From assembly GCA_964654415.1 (NCBI GenBank), contig CAZZIP010000003.1, positions 186,001-250,000 of the forward strand: a stretch of 64,000 bases of DNA, in the 5' to 3' direction. Shown piece after piece: positions 33,355 to 44,395 of the stretch. Each line of letters begins with the position of its first letter. The first letter of the stretch is position 1. Both the position numbers and the translations under genes were made by a program. This DNA is from Methylohalobius sp964654415 (GTDB lineage: Bacteria > Pseudomonadota > Gammaproteobacteria > Methylococcales > Methylothermaceae). The notes beneath the pieces are model-generated. The model was not told the DNA's origin. It worked only from the letters and a program-made list of their open reading frames with translations, and ran no database searches.

Positions 33355-33929
33355 GGCTATGCACTGGCTGTCGGCTCTTGCGCCTTACGCCAGGCTTTCA
33401 TGAAAAGCTTAGGCTATTCCGGCACATAGGCCAGGTTGGGCGCCAGCCATTTTTCTGCCTCGGCAAGACTCCAGCCTTTGCGGCGGGCGTAGTCTTCGAC
33501 CTGATCGCGGCCCAGCTTGCCAACGTTGAAATAGCTCGCCTTGGGGTGGGAGAAGTACCAGCCGCTGACCGAGGCGGCAGGGTACATCGCAAAGCTTTCG
33601 GTCAGGAGAATGCCGGTGTTCTGTTCTACCCCTAAAAGGTCGAATAAAGCGCGTTTTTCGGTGTGATCTGGGCAGGCGGGGTATCCCGGCGCCGGACGGA
33701 TGCCGCGGTAGTTTTCGGCAATCAGCTCTTCGTTGCTGAGGTCTTCATAAGGCGCATAGCCCCAAAACTCGCGCCGTACCCGCTCGTGGAGGTGCTCGGC
33801 GAAAGCCTCGGCTAAGCGGTCGGCCAAAGCTTTGAGCATAATGGCACGGTAGTCGTCGTGCTCGCGTTCAAAGCGAGCCAGGTGCGCTTCGATGCCGATC
33901 CCGCAAGTGACGGCAAACGCTCCGATAAA
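33355..33929. repeat. 575-bp direct repeat, copy 1 (3' end of metH)
   Basis: Identical in coordinates and length, as far as I compared, to 40589-41163 (constant offset 7,234). Both repeats start at GGCTATGCACTGG and end at CTCCGATAAA. It covers the last part of metH plus about 60 bases beyond its stop. The perfect match suggests a recent event or an assembly effect. Confidence 0.85.
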
Positions 33930-33953
33930 GCGGTTTGTGTTCCCTAAAGTCAT
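33414..33953 (-). pseudogene. Truncated metH copy: C-terminal part of the activation domain
   Basis: The frame reads the last about 170 residues of MetH, residue for residue the same as the intact gene (e.g. FAVTCGIGIEAHLARFERE, RPAPGYPACPDHTEK, FNVGKLGRDQVEDYARRKGW). It is preceded by a few unrelated residues (MTLGNTNR). Relative to the intact gene nine bases are missing just at the junction (N-R-F-I in place of N-R-I-S-D-F-I), after which similarity ends. On its own this fragment could not bind homocysteine, folate or B12, so no function is expected. Confidence 0.8.
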
Positions 33954-34110
33954 CCGCGACCACGGTTTAATCTTTCCAGGGCAGGGGCTGGTCCTTCGGA
34001 TCAGCTTCGACCAATGGCAGCTTGAGGCCTGCCCGGAGCACGGCCCTTGCCATCGGTTCTGAAGGCCGCCTGCACCTAGTCTGGTTCACCTTGGGTCAAA
34101 ACCGCAACCT
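33930..34110 (+). pseudogene. Remnant of a sialidase-like (BNR-repeat) protein
   Basis: Two frames give pieces of the end of an exo-alpha-sialidase-like exported protein: DQWQLEACPEHGP in one, then ALAIGSEGRLHLVWFTLGQN in the next. The pair resembles the C-P-HGP-LA...GRLHLVWFT signature of proteins often encoded beside a thioredoxin-like gene. A frameshift separates the pieces, and upstream sequence is lost at the metH copy. Low confidence in the name. Confidence 0.4.
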
Positions 34111-34558
34111 TTCGATCTTGACGCTGCCGGCTTTTGCGGCGGTACCGCACTTGTTTTTCCCAAGCAGCTTAGAGCAGATCCGCGCCCAGCACGCCGGCCC
34201 CTTCCTGCTGGTGCTGTGGTCGCTGGACTGCCCAGCCTGCCACCGGGAATTAAAACTGCTCGGAGAAACCTTAAAAACTAACCTCAAGCTCGATTTGGTG
34301 CTGGTTGCTACCGACGACCAGGCTAGGGCTGAAGAGGTCGAGACTCTGCTTGCCCGCTACGGCCTAGATAGCGCAGAAAGCTGGATTTTCAGCTCCGCCG
34401 ATACCGCGCGGCTGCGCTATGCCATCGATCCCGGCTGGTACGGCGAGCTTCTCCGCGCCTACTTTTATCTCCCCGACGGCCAGAGGATAGGGCATAGCGG
34501 ACCTCTTGGGACGGAGCAGATCGAGGCTTGGCTGAAGTCTGTGCGAAAACCACAATAG
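34022..34558 (+). CDS. TlpA-like thioredoxin-fold protein, N-terminus doubtful
   Basis: The clear part begins at about 34120: LTLPAFAAVPHLF looks like the end of a signal peptide, then FLLVLWSLDCPACHRELKLL holds the thioredoxin-like CPAC site. LDLVLVATDDQARAEEVETL and GELLRAYFYLPDGQRIGHSG complete the fold. There is no ATG; the only start codon in frame (TTG 34022) would fuse the protein to a sialidase-like fragment, so the signal peptide is probably cut by the rearrangement and export may be lost. It could be a periplasmic disulfide reductase if expressed. It lies near the FMN reductase gene. Confidence 0.55.
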   Translation: MRPARSTALAIGSEGRLHLVWFTLGQNRNLSILTLPAFAAVPHLFFPSSLEQIRAQHAGPFLLVLWSLDCPACHRELKLLGETLKTNLKLDLVLVATDDQARAEEVETLLARYGLDSAESWIFSSADTARLRYAIDPGWYGELLRAYFYLPDGQRIGHSGPLGTEQIEAWLKSVRKPQ

Positions 34559-34800
34559 CCCTTTGCCTTAAGGCGGTAAAGAAGCCAGCGCTCAAGGGGG
34601 CGGCGAGCACAACGCTGGCGATGGTCAGCGCTGCCCGCCACCGAAGCTGCGCGGTTGAGGGTGTCGTAGCCCAAGAAGTGAGCACCAAAGACACCGCGCC
34701 AAGGCGCAAGCGCCAGTAAAACTCAGGCTACGCTACTCGTCAATCGCCCTCCAAAATTGCTATTATTGCTCGGGCCTCTTCTTGCACAAAGGAGCTCGGC

Positions 34801-35385
34801 GTGTCTTTGCCGTTACCGAAAATCCTGGCTTTCGCCGGCAGCGCCCGCCAGGATTCCTACCACAAGAAGCTGCTGCGGGTGGCCGCAGCCGGCGGGCGGG
34901 CGGCGGGAGCCGAAGTGACGCTGGTGGACCTGCGCGATTTTCCGATGCCGATCTACGACGGTGACCTGGAGGCTAAGGGGGGCGTTCCCGAACCCGCACG
35001 TCGCCTCCGGCAGTTGATGAAAGCGCATCAGGGGCTTTTGATCGCCTCGCCAGAGTACAACAGCTCGATCACCCCGCTCCTGAAAAACGCCATCGACTGG
35101 GTCTCGCGACCTACGGACGGCGAGGATGGGCTGCTGCCGTTTCGCAACAAGGTCGCTGCCCTGCTCGCTACCTCTCCGGGCAGGCTAGGCGGTCTGCGGG
35201 GGCTCATGCACGCGCGCGCCATTCTTAGCGCCATCGGCGTCCTAGTCCTGCCGAACCAACTGGCGATACCTTACGCCCACAAAGCTTTTAAACCAGACGG
35301 CACGCTGGCGGATCCAGAACAGCAGGCGGCGGTGGAGGCTGTGGGGGCAGAACTCGCCCAAATTCTGCTCAAACTCGCCCGTTAA
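34801..35385 (+). CDS. NADPH-dependent FMN reductase family protein
   Basis: 194 aa from GTG 34801 with AAAGGAG eight bases before. Flavodoxin-like fold: FMN-phosphate loop FAGSARQDSYHKKLLRV (about 11-27), LIASPEYNSSITPLLKNAID (about 80-99) and the loop LATSPGRLGGLRG. Members reduce FMN, quinones, azo dyes or chromate with NAD(P)H. It comes just before the MerR operator. Whether it belongs with the metal operon or is a passenger is unclear. The 240 bases before it hold no feature I can name. Confidence 0.88.
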   Translation: MSLPLPKILAFAGSARQDSYHKKLLRVAAAGGRAAGAEVTLVDLRDFPMPIYDGDLEAKGGVPEPARRLRQLMKAHQGLLIASPEYNSSITPLLKNAIDWVSRPTDGEDGLLPFRNKVAALLATSPGRLGGLRGLMHARAILSAIGVLVLPNQLAIPYAHKAFKPDGTLADPEQQAAVEAVGAELAQILLKLAR

Positions 35386-35463
35386 AATCTTTAAGTTGTC
35401 GTGGTTGCTGGTGCGAGGGCTGGGGAGGCCTCCAGGCGCTCGCAGGCTTTTTTCGAGAGACCC

Positions 35464-35495
35464 TTGACTCCGTAGTATGGTACGGACCATACAAT
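35464..35495 (+). promoter_or_regulatory. MerR-type promoter/operator with a 20-bp spacer
   Basis: TTGACT (35464-35469) and TACAAT (35490-35495) are 20 bases apart, the stretched spacing used by MerR regulators. Between them CCGTA-GTATGG-TACGG is a perfect dyad in the place expected for a MerR-family operator. It drives merR and, probably, the metal genes behind it, with metal-dependent activation by twisting of the DNA. Confidence 0.75.
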
Positions 35496-35516
35496 CCTCC
35501 AAAGATGGAGGTAGCC

Positions 35517-35960
35517 ATGACCTCGATGACCATTGGGCGAGTCGCGAAGCTGGCAGGCGTCGGCGTCGAGACGATCCGCTTTTACGAACGGCAAGGCCTG
35601 ATCCAAGAGCCCCCCAGGCGTGCCTCGGGCTACCGGCAGTACCCCACCGACACCGTAGACCGGCTGCGTTTCATCCGTAGGGCTAAGGAGCTCGGCTTTA
35701 CCCTGAAGGAGATCAAGGAGCTCCTAAGCCTCCGAGACGGTGGCGGCAGAAGCAGAAACGAGGTGCGGAAGCTCGCCGAGGCAAAAATTCGGGACATCGA
35801 TCAGAAGTTGGTTCGGCTTCAAGCGATGCGCAGCGCCCTGTATGGGCTCGTGCAGTCGTGCGCGTGTAGGGGCCGTCCCACCTGCCCGATCCTCGAGGCA
35901 TTGAATGATCCCAAGGACGAGCCAGTAACCAAGTGGAGGATCCCCAATGAAAGCGAGTAA
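35517..35960 (+). CDS. MerR-family metal-responsive regulator
   Basis: 147 aa from ATG 35517 (GGAGG six bases before); an ATG four codons earlier is less likely. The winged helix is MTIGRVAKLAGVGVETIRFY near the start. The dimerization helix follows RAKELGFTLKEIKELLSLRD. The metal loop near the C-terminus is SCACRGRPTCPILEAL, a layout shared by mercury, zinc, cadmium and lead sensors. It overlaps the next gene by 14 bases, so it is part of the operon it controls. The metal cannot be told from sequence alone. Confidence 0.9.
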   Translation: MTSMTIGRVAKLAGVGVETIRFYERQGLIQEPPRRASGYRQYPTDTVDRLRFIRRAKELGFTLKEIKELLSLRDGGGRSRNEVRKLAEAKIRDIDQKLVRLQAMRSALYGLVQSCACRGRPTCPILEALNDPKDEPVTKWRIPNESE

Positions 35961-36315
35961 CCGGCGCGCGCGTTCCTGGGCCCTGTTAGCGGTCATCCTC
36001 GCCGCCGTGGGGATCGCCCTTGCTCTCGGCGTCGGCGAGTTCAGCCGACAGGGAACATCGCTTCCGGCAGGCATCGAGGCAGCCCAGATGAGCACGGTCG
36101 TTATCCCGGTCGAGGGCATGTCCTGCGTTGCCTGCGCGGTGCGAGTCAAAAAGGCCGTAAGGTCCCTCGCTGGCGTCGGCGATGTCGAGGTGAGCCTTGC
36201 CACGCGGAATGCCCGCGTCCGGTTTGACCCGCGGCGCATCACCCTGGACCGGATCGTCGCCGCGATCGACAGACTCGGCTACCGGGCCGGAACACCCGTG
36301 GAGGAGACCAAATGA
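35947..36315 (+). CDS. Membrane-anchored heavy-metal-associated (HMA) domain protein
   Basis: 122 aa. One hydrophobic segment (SWALLAVILAAVGIALALGV, about 11-30) precedes an HMA domain with the metal motif GMSCVACAVRVKKAV (about 56-70), like MerP or CopZ. Its residue pattern agrees with a periplasmic or membrane-tethered metal carrier handing ions to the neighbouring transporters. It overlaps merR by 14 bases and the CcdA-like gene by four. A decayed copy of it (with a stop codon) is present at about 39.8 kb. Confidence 0.85.
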   Translation: MKASNRRARSWALLAVILAAVGIALALGVGEFSRQGTSLPAGIEAAQMSTVVIPVEGMSCVACAVRVKKAVRSLAGVGDVEVSLATRNARVRFDPRRITLDRIVAAIDRLGYRAGTPVEETK

Positions 36316-37001
36316 CTCTCGACGAGTTTCTACGGCAATTCGGCTCCGGCCTTCCCCAGGGCTTCTCGCTGCTTGGCCTCGGGGTCCTCTTCCTCGCCGG
36401 CATCGTGGCCAGCGCCGTGTGCCCCTGCACGCTTCCGGTGGGCCTTGGTGTAGCAGGTGCAGCAGGAGCGTCGGAGGCCGAGACCCGAGGAAGCGGATGG
36501 AAAGTTGCGGTCGCCTTCTTCGCGGGTATTGTCATCAACCTGACGCTCCTTGGCGTACTGGCGGGCCGTTTGGGTGCTCTGGCGACGGAGTCGTTCGGAC
36601 GCTCCTGGGCGCTGGCGATGGCGATCCTGTCTCTGGCTGCAGCCGTCTTCGTCTTTTGGGGCCCCCGGTTGAAGGTCAGTCGGCTGGCGGGATGGAGAGG
36701 GCCCGGACTCATGGGAGCATTCGGCTACGGGTTCATCTTCAGTCTGGGAACTTCCGTTGCGCCGCTCCTCCTGTTGCTGACGGTTTCGGCGGCGAACCGA
36801 AGTCCGGCGCAAGGGCTTCTCCTGGCCCTCCCATTCGGCGTTGGCCGCGGCCTGCCCTTCTTGCTGGCGGGCTTTATGGGAAGCGCAATCACCGGCTTCA
36901 CGCGGCTCGGCTCCTGGCGCCGAGCTATTGAATTCGTGTGCGGTTGCGCTCTGTTTTTTGTGGGCCTCTACTACGGGTGGGTGTTTGTCACGCTTACATA
37001 A
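36312..37001 (+). CDS. CcdA/DsbD-like membrane protein with a CPC motif
   Basis: 229 aa, six or so membrane segments. The first contains IVASAVCPCTLPVGLGVAGA (CPC, about 36-38) and later IFSLGTSVAPLLLLLTVSA, as in CcdA/DsbD-type thiol-electron carriers. In a metal operon it could pass reducing power to thiols in the periplasm or move metal ions. It lies between the HMA protein and the P-type ATPase (14 bases apart), strongly linking it to metal efflux. Confidence 0.82.
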   Translation: MTLDEFLRQFGSGLPQGFSLLGLGVLFLAGIVASAVCPCTLPVGLGVAGAAGASEAETRGSGWKVAVAFFAGIVINLTLLGVLAGRLGALATESFGRSWALAMAILSLAAAVFVFWGPRLKVSRLAGWRGPGLMGAFGYGFIFSLGTSVAPLLLLLTVSAANRSPAQGLLLALPFGVGRGLPFLLAGFMGSAITGFTRLGSWRRAIEFVCGCALFFVGLYYGWVFVTLT

Positions 37002-37015
37002 AAGGAGGAATCGCT

Positions 37016-39712
<2,697 letters not shown>

Positions 39713-39726
39713 GGACGGAGGCGGCC

Positions 39727-40130
39727 ATGACCTTTAGGCGAGTCGCAAAGCTGGTGGGCATCAGTGCGATCATCCTCGTCGCCGTGGGGATCGCCCGTGC
39801 TCTCGTCGTCGGCGTATTCAGCCGATAGGGAACATCGCCTCCGGCAAGCACCGAAGCTTGCCTCGAACGGATGTGAGAGGAGGTGCATGCGCGCGTATTG
39901 CCTGGCGAGAAAGCGACGTCGATTCGCAAGCTCTGGGAGGAAGGCGCTCGCGTGGTCATGGTCGGTAACGGTATCAACGACGCGCTAGCTTTAATGCAAG
40001 CCGACGTGGGCATCGCCTTCGGCAGCGGGGCCGACGTCTCGACCGAATCCGCCGACGTGATCATCCTCAACAAGCGCGTCGGCGCCATGCTGGATGCCTA
40101 CGAGATCAGCCGCCACAGCTACATTATGCG
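39727..40130 (+). pseudogene. Decayed second copy of the merR-HMA-ATPase cassette
   Basis: Three joined pieces copy the operon upstream in the same order. First MTFRRVAKLVGI matches the merR start with its ribosome-binding region. Then ILVAVGIARALVVGVFSR, a TAG stop, and GTSPPAST match the HMA protein's membrane part. Then EEVHARVLPGEKATSIRKLW to DAYEISRHSY match the end of the ATPase's ATP domain, with GNGIND for GDGIND. Most of each gene is missing. A spacer-length 32 bases (40123-40154) then lead into a CRISPR-type repeat. It is a relic of a tandem or separate copy. Confidence 0.8.
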
Positions 40131-40154
40131 CACCGCGCTGAGCATGGCCACGAC

Positions 40155-40189
40155 GTTTCAATCCACTCCCGGCAATTAAGCCGGTAGAT
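40155..40189 (+). CRISPR. Isolated CRISPR-type repeat (copy B)
   Basis: Begins GTTTCAATCCACTCCCGGCA and runs through the AATTAA loop to GCCGGTAGAT. On the minus strand it ends in GGATTGAAAC, the classic end of many type I/III repeats. One stem base (T for G) is changed compared with 33052-33076. A 32-base stretch of spacer length lies to the left and the truncated cas3 domain to the right. One repeat only, no array. Confidence 0.6.
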
Positions 40190-40556
40190 TCGGTGTGGTC
40201 ATGGCAAGTGTTTGCAGCCTGAGCTTGAGTAAGCTGTCCGTGCTTAAGTTCTGCAGGCCAATGTGATGGCCCTGGATCGCCAGCGCTGCAGCGACAGCCT
40301 TATATTCGGTAAGCGCCAGCCAGGCACCCTGCGACCAATGGTCTAACCTTTGGTCTTCGCCACGCAACCGCGCCTGAAAGCGATCGCCGTATTTGCCTAA
40401 GTCGTGCAACAGGCCAGCTAACCGAACCTCCTCGGCCCAGGGCTGATCGCGCGCAAACTCGCCAGCCAACCGGCTGACGCTCGCCAAATGCTCGTCAAGA
40501 GGATGACCAACGCCAGCCTTGTTGGCGCTGTGTGCCAAAAAGGTGCTTTTTCTCAT
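40176..40556 (-). pseudogene. Truncated cas3 HD-nuclease domain (Cas3'')
   Basis: 126 aa with a good ribosome-binding site (AAGGAG before ATG 40556). Cas3 HD motifs occur in order: H9, GHPLDEH (17-23), LLHDLGKYGDRFQARL (49-64, metal-binding HD), LDHWSQGAW (71-79) and GHHIGL (96-101). The last residues (TPNLPA) and the stop are written by the CRISPR-type repeat, so the gene was cut within its HD domain and joined to the repeat. The helicase part and all other cas genes are absent. A nuclease of this size is unlikely to fold fully; calling it a relic is safest. Confidence 0.78.
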
Positions 40557-40588
40557 CGTAGCTCCTTACAGGTTACCTAAACTGGGCA

Positions 40589-41163
40589 GGCTATGCACTG
40601 GCTGTCGGCTCTTGCGCCTTACGCCAGGCTTTCATGAAAAGCTTAGGCTATTCCGGCACATAGGCCAGGTTGGGCGCCAGCCATTTTTCTGCCTCGGCAA
40701 GACTCCAGCCTTTGCGGCGGGCGTAGTCTTCGACCTGATCGCGGCCCAGCTTGCCAACGTTGAAATAGCTCGCCTTGGGGTGGGAGAAGTACCAGCCGCT
40801 GACCGAGGCGGCAGGGTACATCGCAAAGCTTTCGGTCAGGAGAATGCCGGTGTTCTGTTCTACCCCTAAAAGGTCGAATAAAGCGCGTTTTTCGGTGTGA
40901 TCTGGGCAGGCGGGGTATCCCGGCGCCGGACGGATGCCGCGGTAGTTTTCGGCAATCAGCTCTTCGTTGCTGAGGTCTTCATAAGGCGCATAGCCCCAAA
41001 ACTCGCGCCGTACCCGCTCGTGGAGGTGCTCGGCGAAAGCCTCGGCTAAGCGGTCGGCCAAAGCTTTGAGCATAATGGCACGGTAGTCGTCGTGCTCGCG
41101 TTCAAAGCGAGCCAGGTGCGCTTCGATGCCGATCCCGCAAGTGACGGCAAACGCTCCGATAAA
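40589..41163. repeat. 575-bp direct repeat, copy 2 (within intact metH)
   Basis: Partner of 33355-33929 at a constant offset of 7,234 bases. It contains the final part of the intact metH plus about 60 bases after its stop. The DNA between the copies could have arrived by single-crossover integration of a circle carrying a metH fragment, or by unequal recombination. Confidence 0.85.
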
Positions 41164-44100
41164 ATCGCTTATGCGGTTTTCCTCAGGAGCGATAAAGTCG
41201 GCTAGGCAATAATTGGGTTGGCCCTTGGGCTTTGGCTGCTGCTGGCGCAGGTAGTGGAACACCAACTCCTGGCTATTGGTTTTAACCACCACGTCGTCGC
41301 CGCGGCTGGAAGCCGGAAATAACCCGAAGACAGCATGAGCGGTCAGCCACCTCTCCGCCACTAGCTGCTCTAGCATTTTTTCAGCATCGGCCAATAGCCT
41401 TTTAGCCTCTTGGCCCACGATCGGATCGTCCAAAATCTTGGGATAGCTTCCCACCAATTCCCAGGCTTGGAAGAAAGGCGACCAGTCGATATAGCGCACG
41501 AGTTTGTCTAAAGGATAATCGCGGAAAACGTGAACCCCGAGTCCGCGCGGCTTGGGCGGAAGGTAATCGCGCCAGTCGGTATAAAAACGGTTGGCTCGTG
41601 CCTGGGCAATAGGTAGGAGCTTGCTAGATTCTTGCCGCATGGCGTGGCGGCGGCGCACCTCCTCGTACTCTTGGGCGAGGTTGGTGAGAAAAGGCCCGCG
41701 CAGTTCCTCGCTTAACAGGCTGCCGACCACCCCGACCGCGCGCGAGGCGTCGGGAACATAGACTACCGGCGCTGGGTAATGCGGGGCGATTTTGACTGCC
41801 GTATGCACCCGAGAAGTCGTTGCTCCGCCGATTAATAAAGGATGAGTGAAGTCCTGGCGGGCCATCTCTTTGGCGACGTGGATCATTTCGTCCAAGGAGG
41901 GGGTAATCAGGCCAGACAGGCCAACGATGTCTACCTGCTCGCTGTTAGCAGCGGCCAAGATCTTATCTGCCGGCACCATCACTCCCAGGTCTATGACTTC
42001 AAAGCCGTTGCACTGAAGCACCACGCCGACGATGTTTTTGCCGATGTCGTGCACGTCGCCTTTGACCGTAGCGAGCAGGATTTTACCAGCGCTCTTTCCC
42101 TCCTGGCGTTGGGCTTTAAGGTAAGGCTCCAAATACGCAACCGCCCGCTTCATCACCCGCGCCGATTTGACCACTTGCGGCAAAAACATCTTGCCGGCGC
42201 CAAACAGATCCCCAACCACGTTCATCCCGGCCATCAAGGGGCCCTCGATCACCGCCAAAGGATTGCCGAGCAGTTTTCTCGCTTCCTCGGTGTCTTCTTC
42301 GATGTAGTCGGCAATCCCTTGGACCAGCGCGTGCTCCAAGCGCTTTTCTACTGGCCAGCTGCGCCACTCCAACGCCTGCTGTTGCACTATCCCTTCCCCA
42401 CGATATTCCGCCGCCACTTCCAGCAGGCGTTCGTCGGCGTCCTCGCGCCGGCACAACAGGACATCTTCGATCGCTTCGCGCAGCTTAAGAGGAACTTCCT
42501 CATAGATACCCAGTTGCCCGGCGTTGACAATGCCCATGTCTAGCCCGGCGCGGATGGCGTGATACAAAAACACCGCATGGATCGCCTCGCGTACGGCGTC
42601 GTTGCCGCGGAAAGAAAACGAGACGTTGGAAACTCCTCCGGAGGTCAGCGCATAAGGCAAGGTCTTTTTGATCTCGGCCACCGCTTCGAGAAAATCCAGG
42701 CCGTAACGGCGGTGTTCGGGGATGCCGGTGGCAACAGCAAAGATGTTCGCGTCGAAGATAATATCTTCCGGCGGAAAATCGAGTTTTTCCCGAAGCAGCC
42801 GGTAGGCACGGGTGCAGATCTCCACCTTGCGCTTTCTGCTGTCGGCCTGGCCCTGCTCGTCGAAGGCCATCACCACCACCGCTGCTCCATACAGGCGAGC
42901 CAAGCGCGCGTGCTCCAAGAACACTTCCTCGCCTTCCTTCAAGGAAATGGAGTTGATCACCCCCTTGCCTTGGATGCACTGCAATCCGGCCTCGATCACC
43001 TCCCATTTGGAGGAATCGATCATTATCGGCACGCGGGCGATGTCCGGCTCTGAGGCGATCAGGTTTAAGAACTTGACCATCGCCCCCTTAGCATTGAGCA
43101 TCCCCTCGTCCAGATTGACATCGATCATCTGGGCGCCGTTTTCCACCTGCTGCCTGGCGATTTCCACTGCGGCGTTGAAATCGCCCTCTTGGATCAGGCG
43201 GCGGAAACGGAGAGAACCGGTGACGTTGGTGCGCTCGCCGATGTTGACGAACAAAGAATCCGGGCCGATGTTCAAAGGCTCAAGGCCGGCCAGGCGAGTG
43301 AAGACCTTAGGTTTTGGGACTTGCCGCGGCGGTATTCCAGCAACTGCTTCGTCGACGGCCCGGATGTGCTCGGGGGTGGTGCCGCAGCAGCCGCCGACGA
43401 TGTTGAGCCACCCCGCTTTAGCCCACTCGCTTATTTCCGCGGCCATGGTTTCCGGAGCCTCGTCGTAACCGCCGAATTCGTTAGGGAGTCCAGCATTTGG
43501 GTGGGCCGAGACAAAAGTATCGACGTAACTTGAGATTTCCTCAATGTGGCGGCGCAATTCTTTAGCCCCCAAAGCGCAGTTGAAACCAAAGGACAAAGGC
43601 GCAGCGTGGCGCAGCGAATTCCAGAACGCTTCTGGGGTCTGCCCGGATAGGGTACGGCCAGAAGCATCGGTGATGGTGCCAGAGATCATGAGCGGCAATT
43701 CCACTCTGTGCTCGGCAAAATATTGCTTGACGGCAAATACCGCCGCCTTGGCGTTTAAAGTGTCGAATACGGTCTCGATCAAGATCAGGTCTACCCCGCC
43801 TTCGATCAAGCCAGCCACCGCCTCGGTATAAGCCTCTGCCAGCTCCTGGAAAGTGACGTTGCGAAACCCCGGGTCGTTGACGTCCGGGGAGATGGAGGCG
43901 GTGCGATTGGTGGGTCCTAGGACGCCGGCGACAAAGCGGGGTTTGTCCTCAGTGCGAAAATCGTCCGCTGCTCGCCGGGCCAGGCGCGCCGCCACCAAGT
44001 TAATTTCGCGCGCCAAAGACTCCATGCCGTAATCGGCTAGGCTGATGCGATTGGCGTTGAAACTGTTGGTCTCGATGAGGTCGGCGCCAGCTTTAAGGTA

Positions 44101-44304
44101 TTGACGATGAATTTCTTCGATGATCTGTGGCTGGGTTAAAACCAAAAGGTCGTTGTTACCTTTAAGATCGCACGGCCAATCTTTAAAGCGCTGGCCACGG
44201 TAGTCGGCTTCCTTCAGGCTATAAGCCTGGATCATGGTACCCATGGCCCCATCTAAGATCAGAATACGTCTGGATAAAAGCTCTTTAATCAAATTGCTGC
44301 GCAT
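40648..44304 (-). CDS. metH: Cobalamin-dependent methionine synthase
   Basis: 1218 aa from ATG 44304, near the 1227 of E. coli MetH; a longer start at 44403 overlaps the divergent gene. It methylates homocysteine using methyl-tetrahydrofolate and cobalamin. Order of modules: homocysteine domain (ILDGAMGTMIQAYSL at the start, FNCALGAKEL and GGCCGTTPEHI with zinc Cys); folate domain (NIGERTNVTGS, about 360); B12 cap and domain with DVHDIGKNIVGVVLQCNGFE (DxHxxG, about 755); and the SAM-reactivation domain with RPAPGYPACPDHTEK. Its last 514 bases are repeated at 33.4 kb. I see no cobalamin riboswitch in its short upstream region. Confidence 0.95.
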   Translation of the reverse strand: MRSNLIKELLSRRILILDGAMGTMIQAYSLKEADYRGQRFKDWPCDLKGNNDLLVLTQPQIIEEIHRQYLKAGADLIETNSFNANRISLADYGMESLAREINLVAARLARRAADDFRTEDKPRFVAGVLGPTNRTASISPDVNDPGFRNVTFQELAEAYTEAVAGLIEGGVDLILIETVFDTLNAKAAVFAVKQYFAEHRVELPLMISGTITDASGRTLSGQTPEAFWNSLRHAAPLSFGFNCALGAKELRRHIEEISSYVDTFVSAHPNAGLPNEFGGYDEAPETMAAEISEWAKAGWLNIVGGCCGTTPEHIRAVDEAVAGIPPRQVPKPKVFTRLAGLEPLNIGPDSLFVNIGERTNVTGSLRFRRLIQEGDFNAAVEIARQQVENGAQMIDVNLDEGMLNAKGAMVKFLNLIASEPDIARVPIMIDSSKWEVIEAGLQCIQGKGVINSISLKEGEEVFLEHARLARLYGAAVVVMAFDEQGQADSRKRKVEICTRAYRLLREKLDFPPEDIIFDANIFAVATGIPEHRRYGLDFLEAVAEIKKTLPYALTSGGVSNVSFSFRGNDAVREAIHAVFLYHAIRAGLDMGIVNAGQLGIYEEVPLKLREAIEDVLLCRREDADERLLEVAAEYRGEGIVQQQALEWRSWPVEKRLEHALVQGIADYIEEDTEEARKLLGNPLAVIEGPLMAGMNVVGDLFGAGKMFLPQVVKSARVMKRAVAYLEPYLKAQRQEGKSAGKILLATVKGDVHDIGKNIVGVVLQCNGFEVIDLGVMVPADKILAAANSEQVDIVGLSGLITPSLDEMIHVAKEMARQDFTHPLLIGGATTSRVHTAVKIAPHYPAPVVYVPDASRAVGVVGSLLSEELRGPFLTNLAQEYEEVRRRHAMRQESSKLLPIAQARANRFYTDWRDYLPPKPRGLGVHVFRDYPLDKLVRYIDWSPFFQAWELVGSYPKILDDPIVGQEAKRLLADAEKMLEQLVAERWLTAHAVFGLFPASSRGDDVVVKTNSQELVFHYLRQQQPKPKGQPNYCLADFIAPEENRISDFIGAFAVTCGIGIEAHLARFEREHDDYRAIMLKALADRLAEAFAEHLHERVRREFWGYAPYEDLSNEELIAENYRGIRPAPGYPACPDHTEKRALFDLLGVEQNTGILLTESFAMYPAASVSGWYFSHPKASYFNVGKLGRDQVEDYARRKGWSLAEAEKWLAPNLAYVPE

Positions 44305-44395
44305 TGGCTTAAAATAGTCAATTGAAAAGCGTCTTGCTGGCGCCGATTTTGCGATAATGAAATTTTTATAACAACAATTTGTTGAGGAGGGCTCC

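Noticed and set aside
34389..34709. Minus-strand frame opposite and beyond the TlpA-like gene, with a hydrophobic start
   Set aside because: Its first 50 residues could be a membrane remnant, but the rest is a shadow, and no family is recognizable.
44305..44395. Possible cobalamin or SAM riboswitch before metH
   Set aside because: Only about 90 bases lie between the two divergent genes and no conserved core is visible.
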